Positions 9,256 through 21,600 of a DNA stretch of 64,000 nt are shown one piece after another. The notes under the pieces were generated by a model. That model saw nothing but the letters and a program-made list of their open reading frames with translations. It did no database searches and had not been told where the DNA came from. The position numbers and the translations under genes are program-made. The stretch's first letter is position 1. The number at the start of each line of letters is the position of its first letter. Origin of the DNA: Plantago ovata (Eukaryota > Streptophyta > Magnoliopsida > Lamiales > Plantaginaceae); assembly GCA_028274465.1 (NCBI GenBank), contig CM051456.1:84306753-84370752 (forward strand), given 5' to 3'.

Positions 9256-11312
9256 ATGTCGAAACAAGGTTTTGTTGATCATTGTAGCACTAGTATCAAA
9301 CTGTTTGGAGTTCATATTCACACAGCAGATGCTACAGAAAATAACAAGAATGATCATGTAGTTCATGGCCACCCAGCAGAACCCCTTCGAAAACCAAAGG
9401 TACCTGAAAAGTGGACAGACGAGGAGCAGATGGCGTTCTTACAAGGATTGAACAAAGATGGCAAAGGTAAGTGGAAACTAATTGCCTACGAATTTGTTAA
9501 GTCCAGAAACGCTAAGCAAGTTGCCAGCCACGCGCAGAAGTATTACACCAAATTGGCTACTTCTGATTCTGGCAAGGAGCGTTGTCGTCCTAGTATTTTT
9601 GACATGGTGATTGATTGTTAGGAAACTTGTAATTTTGATGAGCAATTAACCATGCTAAATTAAGGAAAGTCCAGTAACTAGTACTCTTAAGGTCCATAGG
9701 AATTTAGAATTTTAAGGACATTGTAAAAGAGGAACGTTTGCTGAAGACTTAGAGTAGGTGCTAGATAGGTTGGTTTTACCGCTTATGATGTATCTGGTTT
9801 CTGAAAAGAAATACAACCTATTGAAGCATTTGCTGATGATGTACTTTGTTTACATAAACAAACTATTGAAGCATTTAGAACCGCTCAGAAACTTGAAGAT
9901 TTCGAAGACTGAAGACTAGAAGATTTCTGAAGACTGGTATCTACAAAGGCACATGTTGCTCAGAAAGTGGAAACTTCAGCAACAGCATTGCATAAGTGAA
10001 AATCTAATCGACAGAGTAGGTTGTGCTTGCTGAAACTGAGACTGACCACTTGCTGATGAACATTTGTGACCTCTTGCTGAAAGTACTTGTTTTTGCGCTC
10101 CAATGTTACTGTTTGAATTTCATTCAAATGAGCATTAAATGCAAAGCATGCACGCGAAGGACATGAAGACTAGAAGACAAACAAAGACGCTGCTGAAAGT
10201 ACAAAAGCAAGATAGTGACATTTTAAGGAACAAAAGCCTTAGAATTTGAAATTCAAACGGCTCCTTATTTCACTATAAATAGAGGTCATCCGGCAAATAG
10301 TTGAAGTGTGTCAACAACGTGATCATACTCTCACTTGTGCTTAAACTCACATACTCTTCAAACACTCTTACTTCCATTGATCCGTTCCAAGACTTAAAGC
10401 TTGAAAAAGCTACTTGTGAAGAAGTAGAACTTACACGGCTAAGAAATTAGTTAAGTGTTCTTTCTTTCTTTCGAACAAGAACAAGTCTTGACACCAGAAA
10501 CATTCAAACTTGTTTACTGCAAAGTATTCAAAGTTTTGTTTCTTAGATTACTTGTTGTAACTGAATATGTTATAATTAAGTTATCTCATCCCAAACCTCT
10601 CTAACTGAAAATACACCCTTTCAGGCGTGATATTCAGGGGGAACTTAATCGAGCATAGTGTTGATGATTAAAAGTACCAAGTTTGGTGGACAACTAGGTT
10701 ACGTTCTCTAGTTAGGTTGGAAACAAAGCAAGTGTGCTTTGGTTTCTGTTTGGATCGCTCTAGATAGGTGTTGTAAGGAACCTCAATCTTATCTTAGTGG
10801 ATTCAGTCCTAAGAAAGGACAAAGTGGATTAGTTGAGAGATTACGCCACTCTCAGATACCACTATAAAAGTGTTTGTGTGATTTACTTACTATACTTAGT
10901 TTTCAGCAAAGCATAACTATCTATACACAGTCACTCACTTCACTTGCTGAAACTATCACTTACTGACAAAGCACTTATTGTATCAAAGACTTCCGCTCTC
11001 TGATTTTAAGTATCAGCAAAACTAGTTACTGAGAAGTAACTTGCGCTTGCTGAGAAAGTTAAGTATCAGCAAACTCATTACTGAAAAGTAATAAGCACTT
11101 GCTGAGAAAGTTTTTAAACGACGAAAGTTTTCACCCCCCATCCCTCTAGTCTTTTCTTGTTGTTTAAAGGGACCAACATTGATGATCTACAATCGATCAC
11201 AATATCGTCCGATACAAAAACACCGAAAGAAACTCCAAAGATTGATCGGAAATCTGGTGCAGTTCCTCCTCCAGTGGACAAGAAGAAGAAAGCTACTACT
11301 GGTGATCCTTGA
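9256..11312 (+). pseudogene. MYB copy A: SHAQKYF-class single-MYB gene split by a solo LTR
   Basis: Starts at ATG 9256 (MSKQGFVDHC). The N-terminal part holds IKLFGV, matching the (R/K)LFGV repression motif known in plant B3, HSF and MYB repressors. The single MYB repeat runs from KWTDEEQ through GKGKWKLIA to VASHAQKYY (residues about 54-97). The frame reaches RPSIFDMVID at 9615 and is then cut by the solo LTR 9616-11178; the first LTR bases add Cys and a stop, giving a 121-residue product that keeps the whole DNA-binding domain. After the LTR the reading continues without damage to a TGA at 11310-11312 (lysine-rich C-terminus). Apart from the LTR the gene looks intact. Confidence 0.85.
9616..11178 (+). 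mobile_element. Sirevirus solo LTR inside MYB copy A, with 5-bp TSD
   Basis: TGTTAGG...CCAACA, 1563 bp, homologous to the S1 LTR but with fewer U3 units. It is flanked by the duplication TTGAT (9611-9615 and 11179-11183). No internal element sequence remains, so it arose by LTR-LTR recombination after insertion. It carries a TATA box (CTATAAATAG near 10273) in the same orientation as the MYB gene. Confidence 0.93.
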
Positions 11313-11439
11313 AAAAAACCTCTACATACTTTGACGATTTGACAATATTATACTAATTCATTATACCTAGTTGTATAGTACTTAATTATCGGGTGGTATT
11401 TAATAAACTTGTTCGCATTTTCTTAAATTCCCAACGTGA

Positions 11440-11785
11440 AGTGAAGTGAAGCGCAAAACTTCATCTTTAGTGAAATGAAGCGCAAAACACTCCATTCACT
11501 GCACAAAGTTTCATTTTCTTTAAAATTGGACGTCGAGATTACAAAATGGTACAAAGCTTAGATATTGGTCCTTTATTGCTTGGAAGGATAGTGAAGGAAA
11601 CATATATTAACTTGATAAGTATTACTACTATTTATGTTGTTAACTTGAATATAACAGAGATCCAAAATAAAGGTCCTTTTAAGGTAACTTTCCAACTGGA
11701 TACATACAACCCAAACACAGTATATAAATACATATTCCTTCTAACCAACCCGGAAACCAATTCTCGGAATTAATTATAATTAAGA
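11440..11785 (+). promoter_or_regulatory. Conserved promoter block of MYB copy B
   Basis: Same duplicated GAAGCGCAAAAC motifs and TATA-like CAGTATATAAATA as the other copies, placed about 60 bases before the ATG at 11786. Confidence 0.65.
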
Positions 11786-12519
11786 ATGTCGTTGAAACAT
11801 GTTTTTGATCACTGCAACAACCGTAGTATCAAACTGTTTGTTGTTCTAATTTAACACCCATGCTACTGTGCAGATCACAGCAACAACAACAACAATAATG
11901 GTCAAGTTCGTAAATGAAAGGAAGTAGAATAGTGGACTGAGCAGGAGCACAGGTCGTTCTTACAAGGTCTAAACAGATATGGCAAGGGTAAGTGGAAACA
12001 AATTGATCACGAGTTTGTTAAGACAAGGAACGCTTCACAAATTGCAAGCCATGCGCAGAAGTATTTCATTTCAACAGATTGGCTAGCCCTCACAAGAAGT
12101 GTGGCCCTGGTAGTATTGTTTACTTGGTTATTAATGATCCACAATTGATCACAATATCGTCCCAAATGGAAACAAACTCCAAAGTAAGCTAGCAAGTGAA
12201 GAAGAAGAGGAAAGCTACTACTGGTTATCAAGTCCCTGCAGAGGCCTCTGTTGTTGTTCTCTACAGTATAATTACTAGTAACATTGTTGTTCTAGATCAA
12301 GTCACTGCAGAGGCCCCTGCTTCTGTTCCAAGAACTACAATTACTCGGAACGTTGTTGTTCCGGTTCTAGATCACTATAATTACATGATGCAGAGTTCAG
12401 ATGGATTTACATTTCCTAGTCGAACTGTTTCTTATCTTCTTCAAGTTAAGGTTATCACCTACCCAGACGGACGGAGATGTGTTTATCCTGCACTTGTTTG
12501 CCCCAACATTATTTACTAA
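11786..12519 (+). pseudogene. MYB copy B, degenerate
   Basis: ATG at 11786 opens MSLKHVFDHC, but frameshifts and stops follow (for example TGA and TAG codons around 11915-11931). The MYB region is still readable at about 11930-12080 (WTEQE.., [21 protein letters not shown]). The C-terminal part (open 12196-12519) has two copies of the ~23-residue QVTAEAP..VP...ITRN repeat also seen in copies D and H. A lost paralogue rather than a functional gene. Confidence 0.75.
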
Positions 12520-13204
12520 TTCGGTCTCACCCAGGAAACACTAGTTTTTATTATACGTGGTCTTCAATTTTATTTTTTTATCTGAGCTCTAGTAACTTAG
12601 TAATCCGTAGAAATAGTTGCAGTTAATATTTTCATGTCAATGGATAATTTGTAAGTTGTGATTCGACTTACGATTTGGTCATTTTTCAGCAACATTCTAC
12701 GGTGTGAGATTTTGTTGTTGGCAGTGTAACTGTGTGAAGTTGAACATCATAATGCTTTAATTCCCAATTCTGTTTGTTGATAAACCACTGATAGTTGGCT
12801 AGCTAGTGTTCTTACTTAAAGTAGAACCTTAAACTTGATTATGCTAAATTATCAAACTATTACTAGTGAAAAGGATATAGGATCGATATAACTTGCTTTA
12901 GATACAAATTACCTCAGCCAATACCTTAGATTGACTACGGGGTTATGTGAACACCTACGTCAACCCGTAGATTAACAAACACAGATAATATATAGAAGTT
13001 AAAGCACAACAGAGTATAAATAAAAACATGTGTTTGAAACTTTTCAAGCAGCTTCTGTAAGCTTGCTTAATGCCCAGTCAAGGCAGAAAATCAACTAGAA
13101 AAGATCTTGTTCATACAACGCTGTATACTCTCAATATCTATCCTAGTAAAACAACACTAGTCACCTATAAGATGATATAGAATACCCTTCTATCTTTTCC
13201 TGAC
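12520..13204. other. MYB 3' flank, then unassigned DNA before S2
   Basis: 12520-12860 matches the MYB 3' flanks (compare 46600-46800). From about 12862 the flank homology stops and about 340 bp of unrecognised AT-rich DNA precede the gag frame. Flank homology resumes at about 24055, so 12862-24055 is inserted DNA. No PBS or LTR is seen here. Confidence 0.6.
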
Positions 13205-14824
13205 ATTACACCAACTGAGTTGTTCTCTCATCTTGCTACTGTCAATTATGAGACAAAGCAAAGAGAAAATGTGTTTGCTGAAAAATCGCAAAACATTGCT
13301 CTTGCTGCAAAGCCGTCATCTTCTGAAAAGAAGAATGATAAAGAGCCTGCTGATGAAAATGCTTTAGTTGTTAAAAACATGAAGAAGTTCATCAGTAAGG
13401 AACTTGAAAGGCGAAACGCAAAAGAGAAGCTAAAAAAGCATCTTGGTAACAACTACCATAAGTACAAGAATGATACTAGCTCGCTGAACAAGCAAGCTCA
13501 GCAAGCTACATCATCAGAAGAACCAGCAGTTGGAAATGATCTATGTTTCTACTGGAAAAATCCTGGACACTTCAAAGCTAATTGCCCTTTGCTGAAAGGC
13601 AAATCTGCTGAAAAGAAGAGGAAGTTCAAAAGAGCTTTCATTGCTGAAGAAAAGAAGAAGCTTCAAGCAAAAATCGATGCATTATGCATTGAGACAAGCT
13701 CCGAAGACAGTGAGGATGAAAGTTCAGACACCGACGATGAAGAAGCCACTCTAGACGTGGAGATTGGCAAAGAAGTGTGTGGAATAGCTATGGAAGCTTA
13801 TCCAGATGTGTCAAACTACGAATTCTGCCTCATGGCCGGTCAGGTAAATAATTCTACCTCTGACTCAGATTCAGAAAGTGAAGACGAGATTGACCTTGAC
13901 AAGATTCAAGGAGAAATCGAAAGATTTGAGAAAACTCTCAGCAAACAGCAAGAGAAACTTCAACTTGCTGAAACTCTGACCAAGCAAACTACTGAGAAGT
14001 ATGTGCTGCTGAAGGAAGAGATAGAAGAAAAGGATGCTGAAATAAGGCGTCTTAAGAAGTTGATTGCTGAGGCTGCAGAGAAAAATTCTCAAATGGCATT
14101 AGAATTGGAAGAATATCAGTCCTCAATTCTAAAGTTACTTGCTGAAATCCAAGAAATGAAAAAGATGAAAATCAATTTCAAATCCTATGTGGAAGCAAGT
14201 AATACGCTGACTGAACTAAACTCTTATTTGAGAGATCCATCTCAGAAAGAAGGTTTAGGAGCAACGTGTGAAGGTGATAACGTAGAAATATTGAGAAAAG
14301 ATAAATCACCTATCTCCTTTGTACGTGCTACTAATAGTAATCCTCCAGTAATCTATCAGTTTGGTAAAACTAAGGTTGCTGAAACATGCAATCAAGTACC
14401 TATTACCATAAAGCCCGCTGTTGCTACTCAAAGTAACAAGACTTTAAAAGGAAAACAGGTTGCTGAGAAGCAAACTGGAAAGAAAAAGAATGTCGTGAAG
14501 CATTCCAACAAACAAGTTGCTGAAAAGCAAGTTGTTAAGTCTAAAGGCAAGATTACCAAAAGTAATCAGAAGTCCTTTGCTGACAAACCTGAATCAAGTA
14601 AGGTTGCTGAAGCTAAAGCTCAGCATTCTCCAAAGAGTGGACTCGGTTTCAAAACCAAGCAAAGTCAACTCTTTCATAAGTATAAGCAAAGTCAGCAAAG
14701 ATACTTCAAAGAGATGAAGAAAACCAAGCCTAAGAGTTCTGAAAAGACTCCCAATGCTAGGACTAGAAGGAACCTTGCTAGAAAAGAATTTACTGAAAAG
14801 TATGTTCAACAAAAAGGTCAATAG
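13205..14824 (+). pseudogene. Sirevirus gag (5'-truncated)
   Basis: Open frame with no ATG at its left edge, ending in TAG at 14822. It holds a CCHC zinc-knuckle region at about 13545-13587 in which the second Cys is replaced (CFYWKNPGHFKANC instead of CX2CX4HX4C), then acidic stretches (EDSEDESSDTDDEE), a long coiled-coil-like segment (about 13890-14200, heptad-like E/K/L) and a lysine-rich tail. Gag packages element RNA; the N-terminal capsid part is missing and the altered knuckle would weaken RNA binding. Large acidic Gag proteins with extended C-termini are usual in Sireviruses. Confidence 0.8.
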
Positions 14825-15006
14825 AGCAAGACAACACATCAGAAAGTGGATTTGACCAGCACAAGTCAAAAGTCTTTCAGCTCAAAACCTCCTAGTTCCT
14901 CAGCAAGTAGAAAACAAGTCAAAGTTGAAAAACTTCAGACTTGGGTTTCCACTGGACGCATTCTTGAACATGTTAATGGACATCCATCATTGGATAATTA
15001 ACTTGT

Positions 15007-15474
15007 TTGCTCTTGATTGTGCAGACTGCAGCCACGGAGACAAACGATGCAATCTGGCACTTTGATAGTGGTTGTGGAAAGCACATGACGGGCAACAAGA
15101 ATAACCTTATAAACTATAGACGGTGGTCTAAAGGTCCAACAATAAGGTTTGCTGGTGGAGGCTCCGGATCTACAAAAGGCTATGGTGATGTGAAGTTGGG
15201 ATGCATAACCATTTCTGGAGTTCTTTATGTCAAAAATCTTAAGTTTAACCTTTTCAGCATGAGTCAATTTGCTGACAAAGGATACTTCATCGAAATTAAA
15301 AGTGATGAATGTAAACTTGTAGATTTTGAGACTAAAAAGGTTATAATGATTGCAAGAAGATCAGGAGGCTTGTACACCGTTGATTGGTCTTCAACAAACG
15401 TTGAAAAATGCCTTGTCTCAGATCATGATTGCCTTGCTGAAAAAGGTATTTCGTTCTTAACATCACTCATCTAA
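15007..15474 (+). pseudogene. Sirevirus aspartic protease region, truncated pol
   Basis: Frame with the copia protease signature WHFDSGCGKHMTG (active site DSG), followed by GVLYVKNLKFNLFSMSQ, typical of the protease/pre-integrase linker. It ends at a stop after a deletion near 15440-15460 that removes the integrase core. The protease would cleave Gag-Pol. Not functional as a polyprotein here. Confidence 0.85.
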
Positions 15475-16077
15475 GAGTATTTGGTTGCAAGTGTTTCGTT
15501 CTTAACAATGGTAGAGAATACCTAAGAACATTTCAACCAAAGGCAGACGAAGCGATATTTCTTGGCTACTCCTTGCATAGTAAAGCTTACAAAGTTTACA
15601 ACAAAAAGGCACAAAAGATTGAAGAATCTGTATTCTACGAAAAGTCACAAGGTGTGCCTGCTGAAGAAGAAATATCAGAATGTATGAAAAAGCTAATCAT
15701 ACATGAGCAAAGAACTGAATCTGATGCTAGGCAAATCAAGTCAATTGAACTAAATGATGATTCTGACAATGACTCTCCTCCCCCTAGTCATGACAAGATA
15801 AATATAGTTCATGACAAAGAATTTCCAGCAAAAGATGCGGTTGCTCCGGAAGTTGCTGAAATTACGCAATCTCCAGTGCCTGCTGATGAAACACCTCAAC
15901 CAAGCAATGCTGAACAAGCAGTTGCTGACGAACAAATCTCAGCAGAGACACAAATTCCCAGTAGTACTGAACAAGTACATACTGAAGAGTCACATGCTGA
16001 TGAGCAAACATATCCTGATCCAACAAACAGGAAACCTGTTAATAAATGGATTAGAGATCATCCTCTACGGATATGAT
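15455..16077 (+). pseudogene. Sirevirus integrase C-terminal remnant and pol linker
   Basis: From about 15468 a different frame reads HLRVFGCKCFVLNNG and DEAIFLGYS, the usual C-terminal end of copia integrase, then an acidic AE-rich linker (open 15573-16076) leading to RT. The catalytic D-D-E core is absent. TTTCGTTCTTAACA occurs at 15451-15464 and again at 15492-15505, flanking the deletion point. A frameshift near 16074 separates it from RT. Confidence 0.75.
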
Positions 16078-17722
16078 TGGCGATATTAATAAACGCCAAG
16101 TGACTAGATCCAAAGCTACTCAAGGACTTGCTGAAGAAGCAACTGTCGTAGAAGTAGAAGCTTTATTCTCTTGCTTTGTTTCAGAAATTGAACCTAAAAC
16201 CATAGAAGAAGCTTTGAAGCACTCTGAATGGATAAAGGCAATGCAAGAAGAATTGGATCAATTTGAAATAAACAAAGTCTGGAAACTTGTGCCACTTGCT
16301 GAAGATAAGAAAGCTATTGGTACAAAGTGGGTGTTCAGAAACAAGCTGAGCGAGTCTGGTGAAGTAACAAGAAACAAAGCACGCTTAGTTGCTCAAGGTT
16401 ACTGTCAGACTGAAGGATTGGACTATGATGAGTCTTACGCTCCAGTTGCAAGATTGGATGCAATTAGGCTTTTCTTGGCCTTTGCTGCTCACAATGACTT
16501 CATTGTTTACCAAATGGATGTTAAAAGTGCATTCTTGAATGGTGAACTTGCTGAAGAAGTCTACCTAGAACAACCCCCTGGCTTTGAACTTCCCTCAGAA
16601 ACCAAGATGGTATATAAGCTTCAGAAAGTTGTATATGGTCTAAAGCAAGCACCAAGAGCATGGTATGATACCTTAGCTAAGTTCTTGCTGGAAAATGGTT
16701 TCAAGAAAGGTGAAGTTGACAAAACTCTTTTTACCATGAACCATGATGGTAAATTAATCTTAGTTCAAATTTATGTGGATGACATAATTTTTGGATCTAA
16801 GGACAAGCAACTTTGTGATGATTTTGCCAAACTCATGACTAATAAGTTTGAAATGAGTATGATGGGAAAATTGAATTATTTCCTAGGATTGCAAGTCAAG
16901 CAACTCAAAGATGGAATATTCATAAATCAAGCAAAGTATGCGAAAGAAATGCTCATAAAGTTTAGGATCAAAGAGGATGAGAAACCTGAAAAGATCCCTA
17001 TGAGTGTTGGTACCAAATTGGGCTATACTAAAGAGGACAAAAGTGTTGAAGAACACAAGTATAGGAAGCTCATTGGTTCCTTGTTGTATTTAACAGCAAG
17101 TAGACCTGACATTCAGTATGCTGTTTGTGTGTGTGCAAGATTCCAATCGGATCCAAGAGAATCACACTACAAAAAAGCAATTAAAATAATGAAATATGTT
17201 AAAGGTACAGTCAATGTTGGATTATGGTATCCAAAAGATTCTGGACTTGAATTGGTTGGCTATTCTGATGCTGATCATGGTGGATCAACTCTTGATAGAA
17301 AAAGTACCTCTGGAACTTGTCAGTTTTTGGGTACTAGATTAATATCATGGTTCAGCAAGAAGCAAACGTGTGTCACCAATTCATCTACTGAATCTGAATG
17401 CATTGCAGCTGGTTGTTGCACAGCTCAAATCATATGGATTCAGCAACAATTAAGAGATTATGGTATTTCTGCAAAGAAAACACCAATCTTTTGTGATAAT
17501 ACAAGTGCTATTGCAATTACGCAAAATCCTAAGTTTCACTCTAGGACCAAGCACATTGATATCAGACATCATTTCATTAGAGATCATGTGGAAAAAGGTG
17601 ATATTGAGGTTGTGAAAGTAGGTACTGAAGATCAGCTTGCTGACATCTTTACCAAGCCCCTACCGGATAATAGGTTCGCAATGCTAAGGTATAACCTTGG
17701 ATTGATTGAACTACCTCAATAG
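16073..17722 (+). CDS. Sirevirus S2 reverse transcriptase and RNase H
   Basis: Same domains as the S1 copy: [33 protein letters not shown], ending in TAG at 17720. The frame itself is open, but it is cut off from gag-protease by the integrase deletion and a frameshift, so no normal Gag-Pol can be made. Compared with S1 there is an Asn-Ser-Ser-Thr-Glu-Ser-Glu followed by Cys rather than Tyr in the RNase H motif (STESECIAA), likely damaging. The ATG at 16073 is probably not a natural start. Confidence 0.88.
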   Translation: MIGDINKRQVTRSKATQGLAEEATVVEVEALFSCFVSEIEPKTIEEALKHSEWIKAMQEELDQFEINKVWKLVPLAEDKKAIGTKWVFRNKLSESGEVTRNKARLVAQGYCQTEGLDYDESYAPVARLDAIRLFLAFAAHNDFIVYQMDVKSAFLNGELAEEVYLEQPPGFELPSETKMVYKLQKVVYGLKQAPRAWYDTLAKFLLENGFKKGEVDKTLFTMNHDGKLILVQIYVDDIIFGSKDKQLCDDFAKLMTNKFEMSMMGKLNYFLGLQVKQLKDGIFINQAKYAKEMLIKFRIKEDEKPEKIPMSVGTKLGYTKEDKSVEEHKYRKLIGSLLYLTASRPDIQYAVCVCARFQSDPRESHYKKAIKIMKYVKGTVNVGLWYPKDSGLELVGYSDADHGGSTLDRKSTSGTCQFLGTRLISWFSKKQTCVTNSSTESECIAAGCCTAQIIWIQQQLRDYGISAKKTPIFCDNTSAIAITQNPKFHSRTKHIDIRHHFIRDHVEKGDIEVVKVGTEDQLADIFTKPLPDNRFAMLRYNLGLIELPQ

Positions 17723-17728
17723 AGGAGA

Positions 17729-18110
17729 CACTTGGCAGAATGCTGAAACAGGTATTCAGCAAGCCAAAGTATTCCTGTCCAAAAGACCAAGTCACTGATT
17801 TCTTCTAAGAAATGATAAGTCACAACATGATTGCTGAAATAGGCAGTCAGCAAGTAATTCCTTCAAAACAGGTATTTGTTAGGAAACTTGACCATTTGCT
17901 GAGACAGGCACTCAGTAAGTGAAAGAGCTTAAGGATTGCTGCGACGGGTACTCAGACAATCAAAAGATACTGAAACAGGTACTCAAGTATCAAAGGAATT
18001 TTCTGAGACGGGAACTCAGAAAAAGAGCAAAAGCTCATCTCTCAGATTATACCAAAGGATGTCTCAAATACAAAAGAATTTACTGATACGGGAAATCAGA
18101 AATGACTTTT
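17729..18110 (+). repeat. Hairpin array downstream of pol in S2
   Basis: Same row of hairpins with a shared ACAGG-type loop as in S1 (1640-2020), with a few substitutions, mostly leaving stems paired. It is followed by the internal AAGTAAGGGGGAACTT site and, at 18488-18496, the TATA-like box. Confidence 0.75.
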
Positions 18111-18630
18111 AAACTTAGAAAAATATGAGATATCTAAGTAAGGGGGAACTTTCAGCAAGTATCCAATTTGTTAATTCAAACTCGCTGAAAAGATTCTTGT
18201 CTATTTCAGCAAGAAATCTATCCCTTATTACTCGGTAAAATCACTTTGTGACGTTAAGCTGGTACAGATAAACTCGCAATAATCATGACATGAAATTCAA
18301 TCGTGGCCATTGATTAAAAGAAGTTATTAATCTAACGGCTAACAAAACAAAGAGAGAGTGTGCTCTGACGGTTTTAGTTAGTGGGCCACTACGCATTCAA
18401 TGCAAAGGCTACACTATCTCCAGTGTTTCTCTGTTTTACCCTTGCTGAGAACTCAAATCGATTGAGTTTCTCACACACCAGAGACACTATATAAAGAAGG
18501 AGTTACAGAAATGACAAAATTCTTTAACTCACATTTCCTTTCTCTGCAATTTCTAGCCAGAAACTACTGTACCTCCGGTCAAAAAGCAAACTATCTCTTT
18601 TCGTACAATCTTTCTTGCTCTATATAAGAG

Positions 18631-21600
18631 ATGGCTCCCAAGAGACAGTTATCAAAGTCCTCAAAATCGTCAAAGGTTGATAGTGCTGAAACACTCACTA
18701 CTCCGGTGACTGCTCCGGTGACTACTCTGACCCCAAACACAACGAAAGTTGTGTTGAAAAACGACTGAATCACTGTAAAACCTATGCCTCTGTCATATCT
18801 TGACACTGCAAAGTGTGAGATGTTGATGCAATGGGGAGGGTTTGCAAAAGAAAAGTACATTAGGTACTTTTATGAACAAGAACTTGATGACCAGAATGAA
18901 GAGGCGATTGAGTTCATCAAGCAGCAAGGCCTCATGAACTTTATCTCTGCTCGCACTAAGCAAGTGAGCATGATTGATACCATGGAATCTACAACAATGC
19001 AGAAATCCAGTCCCATACAGACAGTAATGGAGTCACTGAAAAAGTGATCCTTACTTATGTTCAGAACACGCAAATCGTCCTGAAATGGACTGATTTAGCG
19101 GAGATTTTTCAGATTCCAAGCACTGGAACTGAAGATGACGTCACTGCTTCTGACGAAGAAATTGAAGCGTTCTACAGTGACGTCAGAAATGCAAAGATGA
19201 AGAAAGGCGAGATAGCTCCCGTGACTTGGACAAAGCACGTTAAGAGAAAGCATCTCTGCCATTCACTTGGTCTAGTAGCTCTGCTACTCATTAAAGTTCT
19301 TGACTCCCAAGTTGGAGGAATTGACCAAGTAGGCCTGAGAAGATGGCCATTGCTGATGCATATCTATGAAAATAAATCGGAACTTAACTGGGCTAAGTAC
19401 ATTTTCAACAGGCTTGTTGATTGTGTTACTAAGTTTAAGGTAAAGGTAGAAGACAACAAGGTCTGACCTTCCTTTCCAGTTATGTATGGAATCAAGATAT
19501 GCTGTATCCTTGAATATTTCAGGATTCAGCTAAGAAACCCATTGCCAATCAAGAAATCTGTGTGCAATGTGGGAAGATCTTTCTACAAGCAGAATGTACG
19601 TAAGATTGCTGGAAAGAAAACCAAGAAGACAACAACTGCAAATGTTGTCAGCACAAGCCAGCAAGAAAGGTATACAACAGCTGCAGATGTTACCACTCAG
19701 CAACTTAGAGATGAAACTGCTGTTGGTGGTGGTAACACAAATGAAACTGCTGTAGAAAATCAACAAGGTACGTGTACAACAGTCGTTGCTGAAAATGCAA
19801 CAATAGATGACTCTGGGAAACTGGAGAAATCTAAAAAGAAAAAGAGGAAAGCTGATGATGACACTCAGACTGCAGCGTCATCAGCAAATCCCGTACCTAA
19901 GAGGAAACGGACAAGTAACAAAAGAAAGAAGACACTGGCTTCTCAGTCAGTCCCTAATGTCCAAGACTCCTCAGTCAATTCCCAGACAAATGCTGAAACG
20001 CATTTGCCAGTAGATGTTGCTGAAATAATTACTGAAACATGTATCAGCAATGTTGAAGTGTTTGCGGAAGCCTTCAACAATCAACTTAACGTTGATAACT
20101 CTACTGAGAATAGACCACAAGGCAGTGGAAATGAAATTCCTGCCCAAGTCCCAGATATCTACATTGTAGATATTCCAAATGATCCAACTATGGAACCAGC
20201 AAGCGACATTGCTGCTGATCTGCAAAGAGCGGCACTCGCTGATGCTACTGAAGAGATGGTTGCTGAACAAGCAACTCATCAAGTTGCTGAAACCCAGCTT
20301 GCTGATGGACCAGTTGCTGAAATAGCAATGGTTCTTGTTCCTGAAGTTGCTGAAACTCAAGAAGCATTATTCAAAGACGCATCTCTTGATGCTGAGAATA
20401 CTGGCCCAAGTTCACCCAAGACCTCAATTGACAAAGTCCAGCTTGTACTGGAAGATTTAAGCAAACAAATGGAGTTGGAGATTGAAGAATCATCCAACAA
20501 GTCAATTGATCTCTTCATGACAAGCAGTGAGCTTAAAGGTCAAGATGCTTCTGCTCAACTTGTCATTTCAGAGACAAGGGAGATTGCTGAAACCGCACAG
20601 CTTTCTCAGTTAGAGCAAAATCAGAAGTCTGCTGAAGAAACAGTCCCAGAAGCTGAAGAAACTGTTAATGCTGAAAGGACTGAGCCACAACCTGTCCTTC
20701 TTCAGCAGGTAGTTAATTCAACCATCAGTAAAACTTCAATTTCTGAAAATTGTTCTTTTGCTAAAATTATTCTTTCTCTACAGACTTCTCAAGATGTAAG
20801 TCAGATGGTTGCTGAAGCCTTTGCACCAGAACCAACACTCCCTGCTCAGCAGGTAGTTAATAATTTTGGTATAAAAACTAAGTTTGACAGCTTAATACTT
20901 GTGTCTAATTTTAATTTATTTCAGGATGAACAAATGGAGGATGCTACTCAAGCTCCTCATGGAATGGAAATTGTACTACATGAGCTTGCTGACTCTCAGC
21001 AGGTAAATCATGTTTCAGACTTAAACTCTAAAACAATTTTCCAAACCAATCCTGATCTAAATAAAATTCTTTTTCAGGCTCAAAAGGAGACCACTGAAGT
21101 GGTACTCATCACTGAAGATCAGCAAGTAAGTTCTGAAGAACTTTACTTGAGCTTCAAGAGGACAACTTTGTCAAGAGTTGCTAAGTCCGTCAGCAACTGG
21201 CAAAGATTTAGGAGAATGGACTTCTCAGATCTTCACCTTCATCTCTCAAATGAGAAAAAGAGATCTTCACTGATAAAGCTCGAAACATTTGTCCACTCCA
21301 TCCTTCCTGAAGAAATGACATATTCTCAGCAAATGAGCTCAAATCTGATTGCTCAAATCAGAGAGAATCTGAAGGCCAAATTTAAGAGTGCCTCTCCAGC
21401 TGAACAAGCTGTGATGCTCAAAGGTCTTTTTGTTCCTGTGGTGGCTGATCCCCACAAATTAACTGAGGAAGAGGAAGTGACAAGTGTTGCTTTGTACTAG
21501 CATGTTGAGCTAGTCATTCTGACAGATGATGAAGAAGAAGAAGAAGATGAGAACATTCCCACTGATCCCAGTGATGATGAAGGGAAAGATTACAAGGACA

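Noticed and set aside
9461..9475. Strong splice-donor look-alike (AAAGGTAAGTGG) in the MYB domain
   Set aside because: The frame runs through it without a stop in all good copies and GKGKW is exactly the expected protein motif, so an intron here is not needed.
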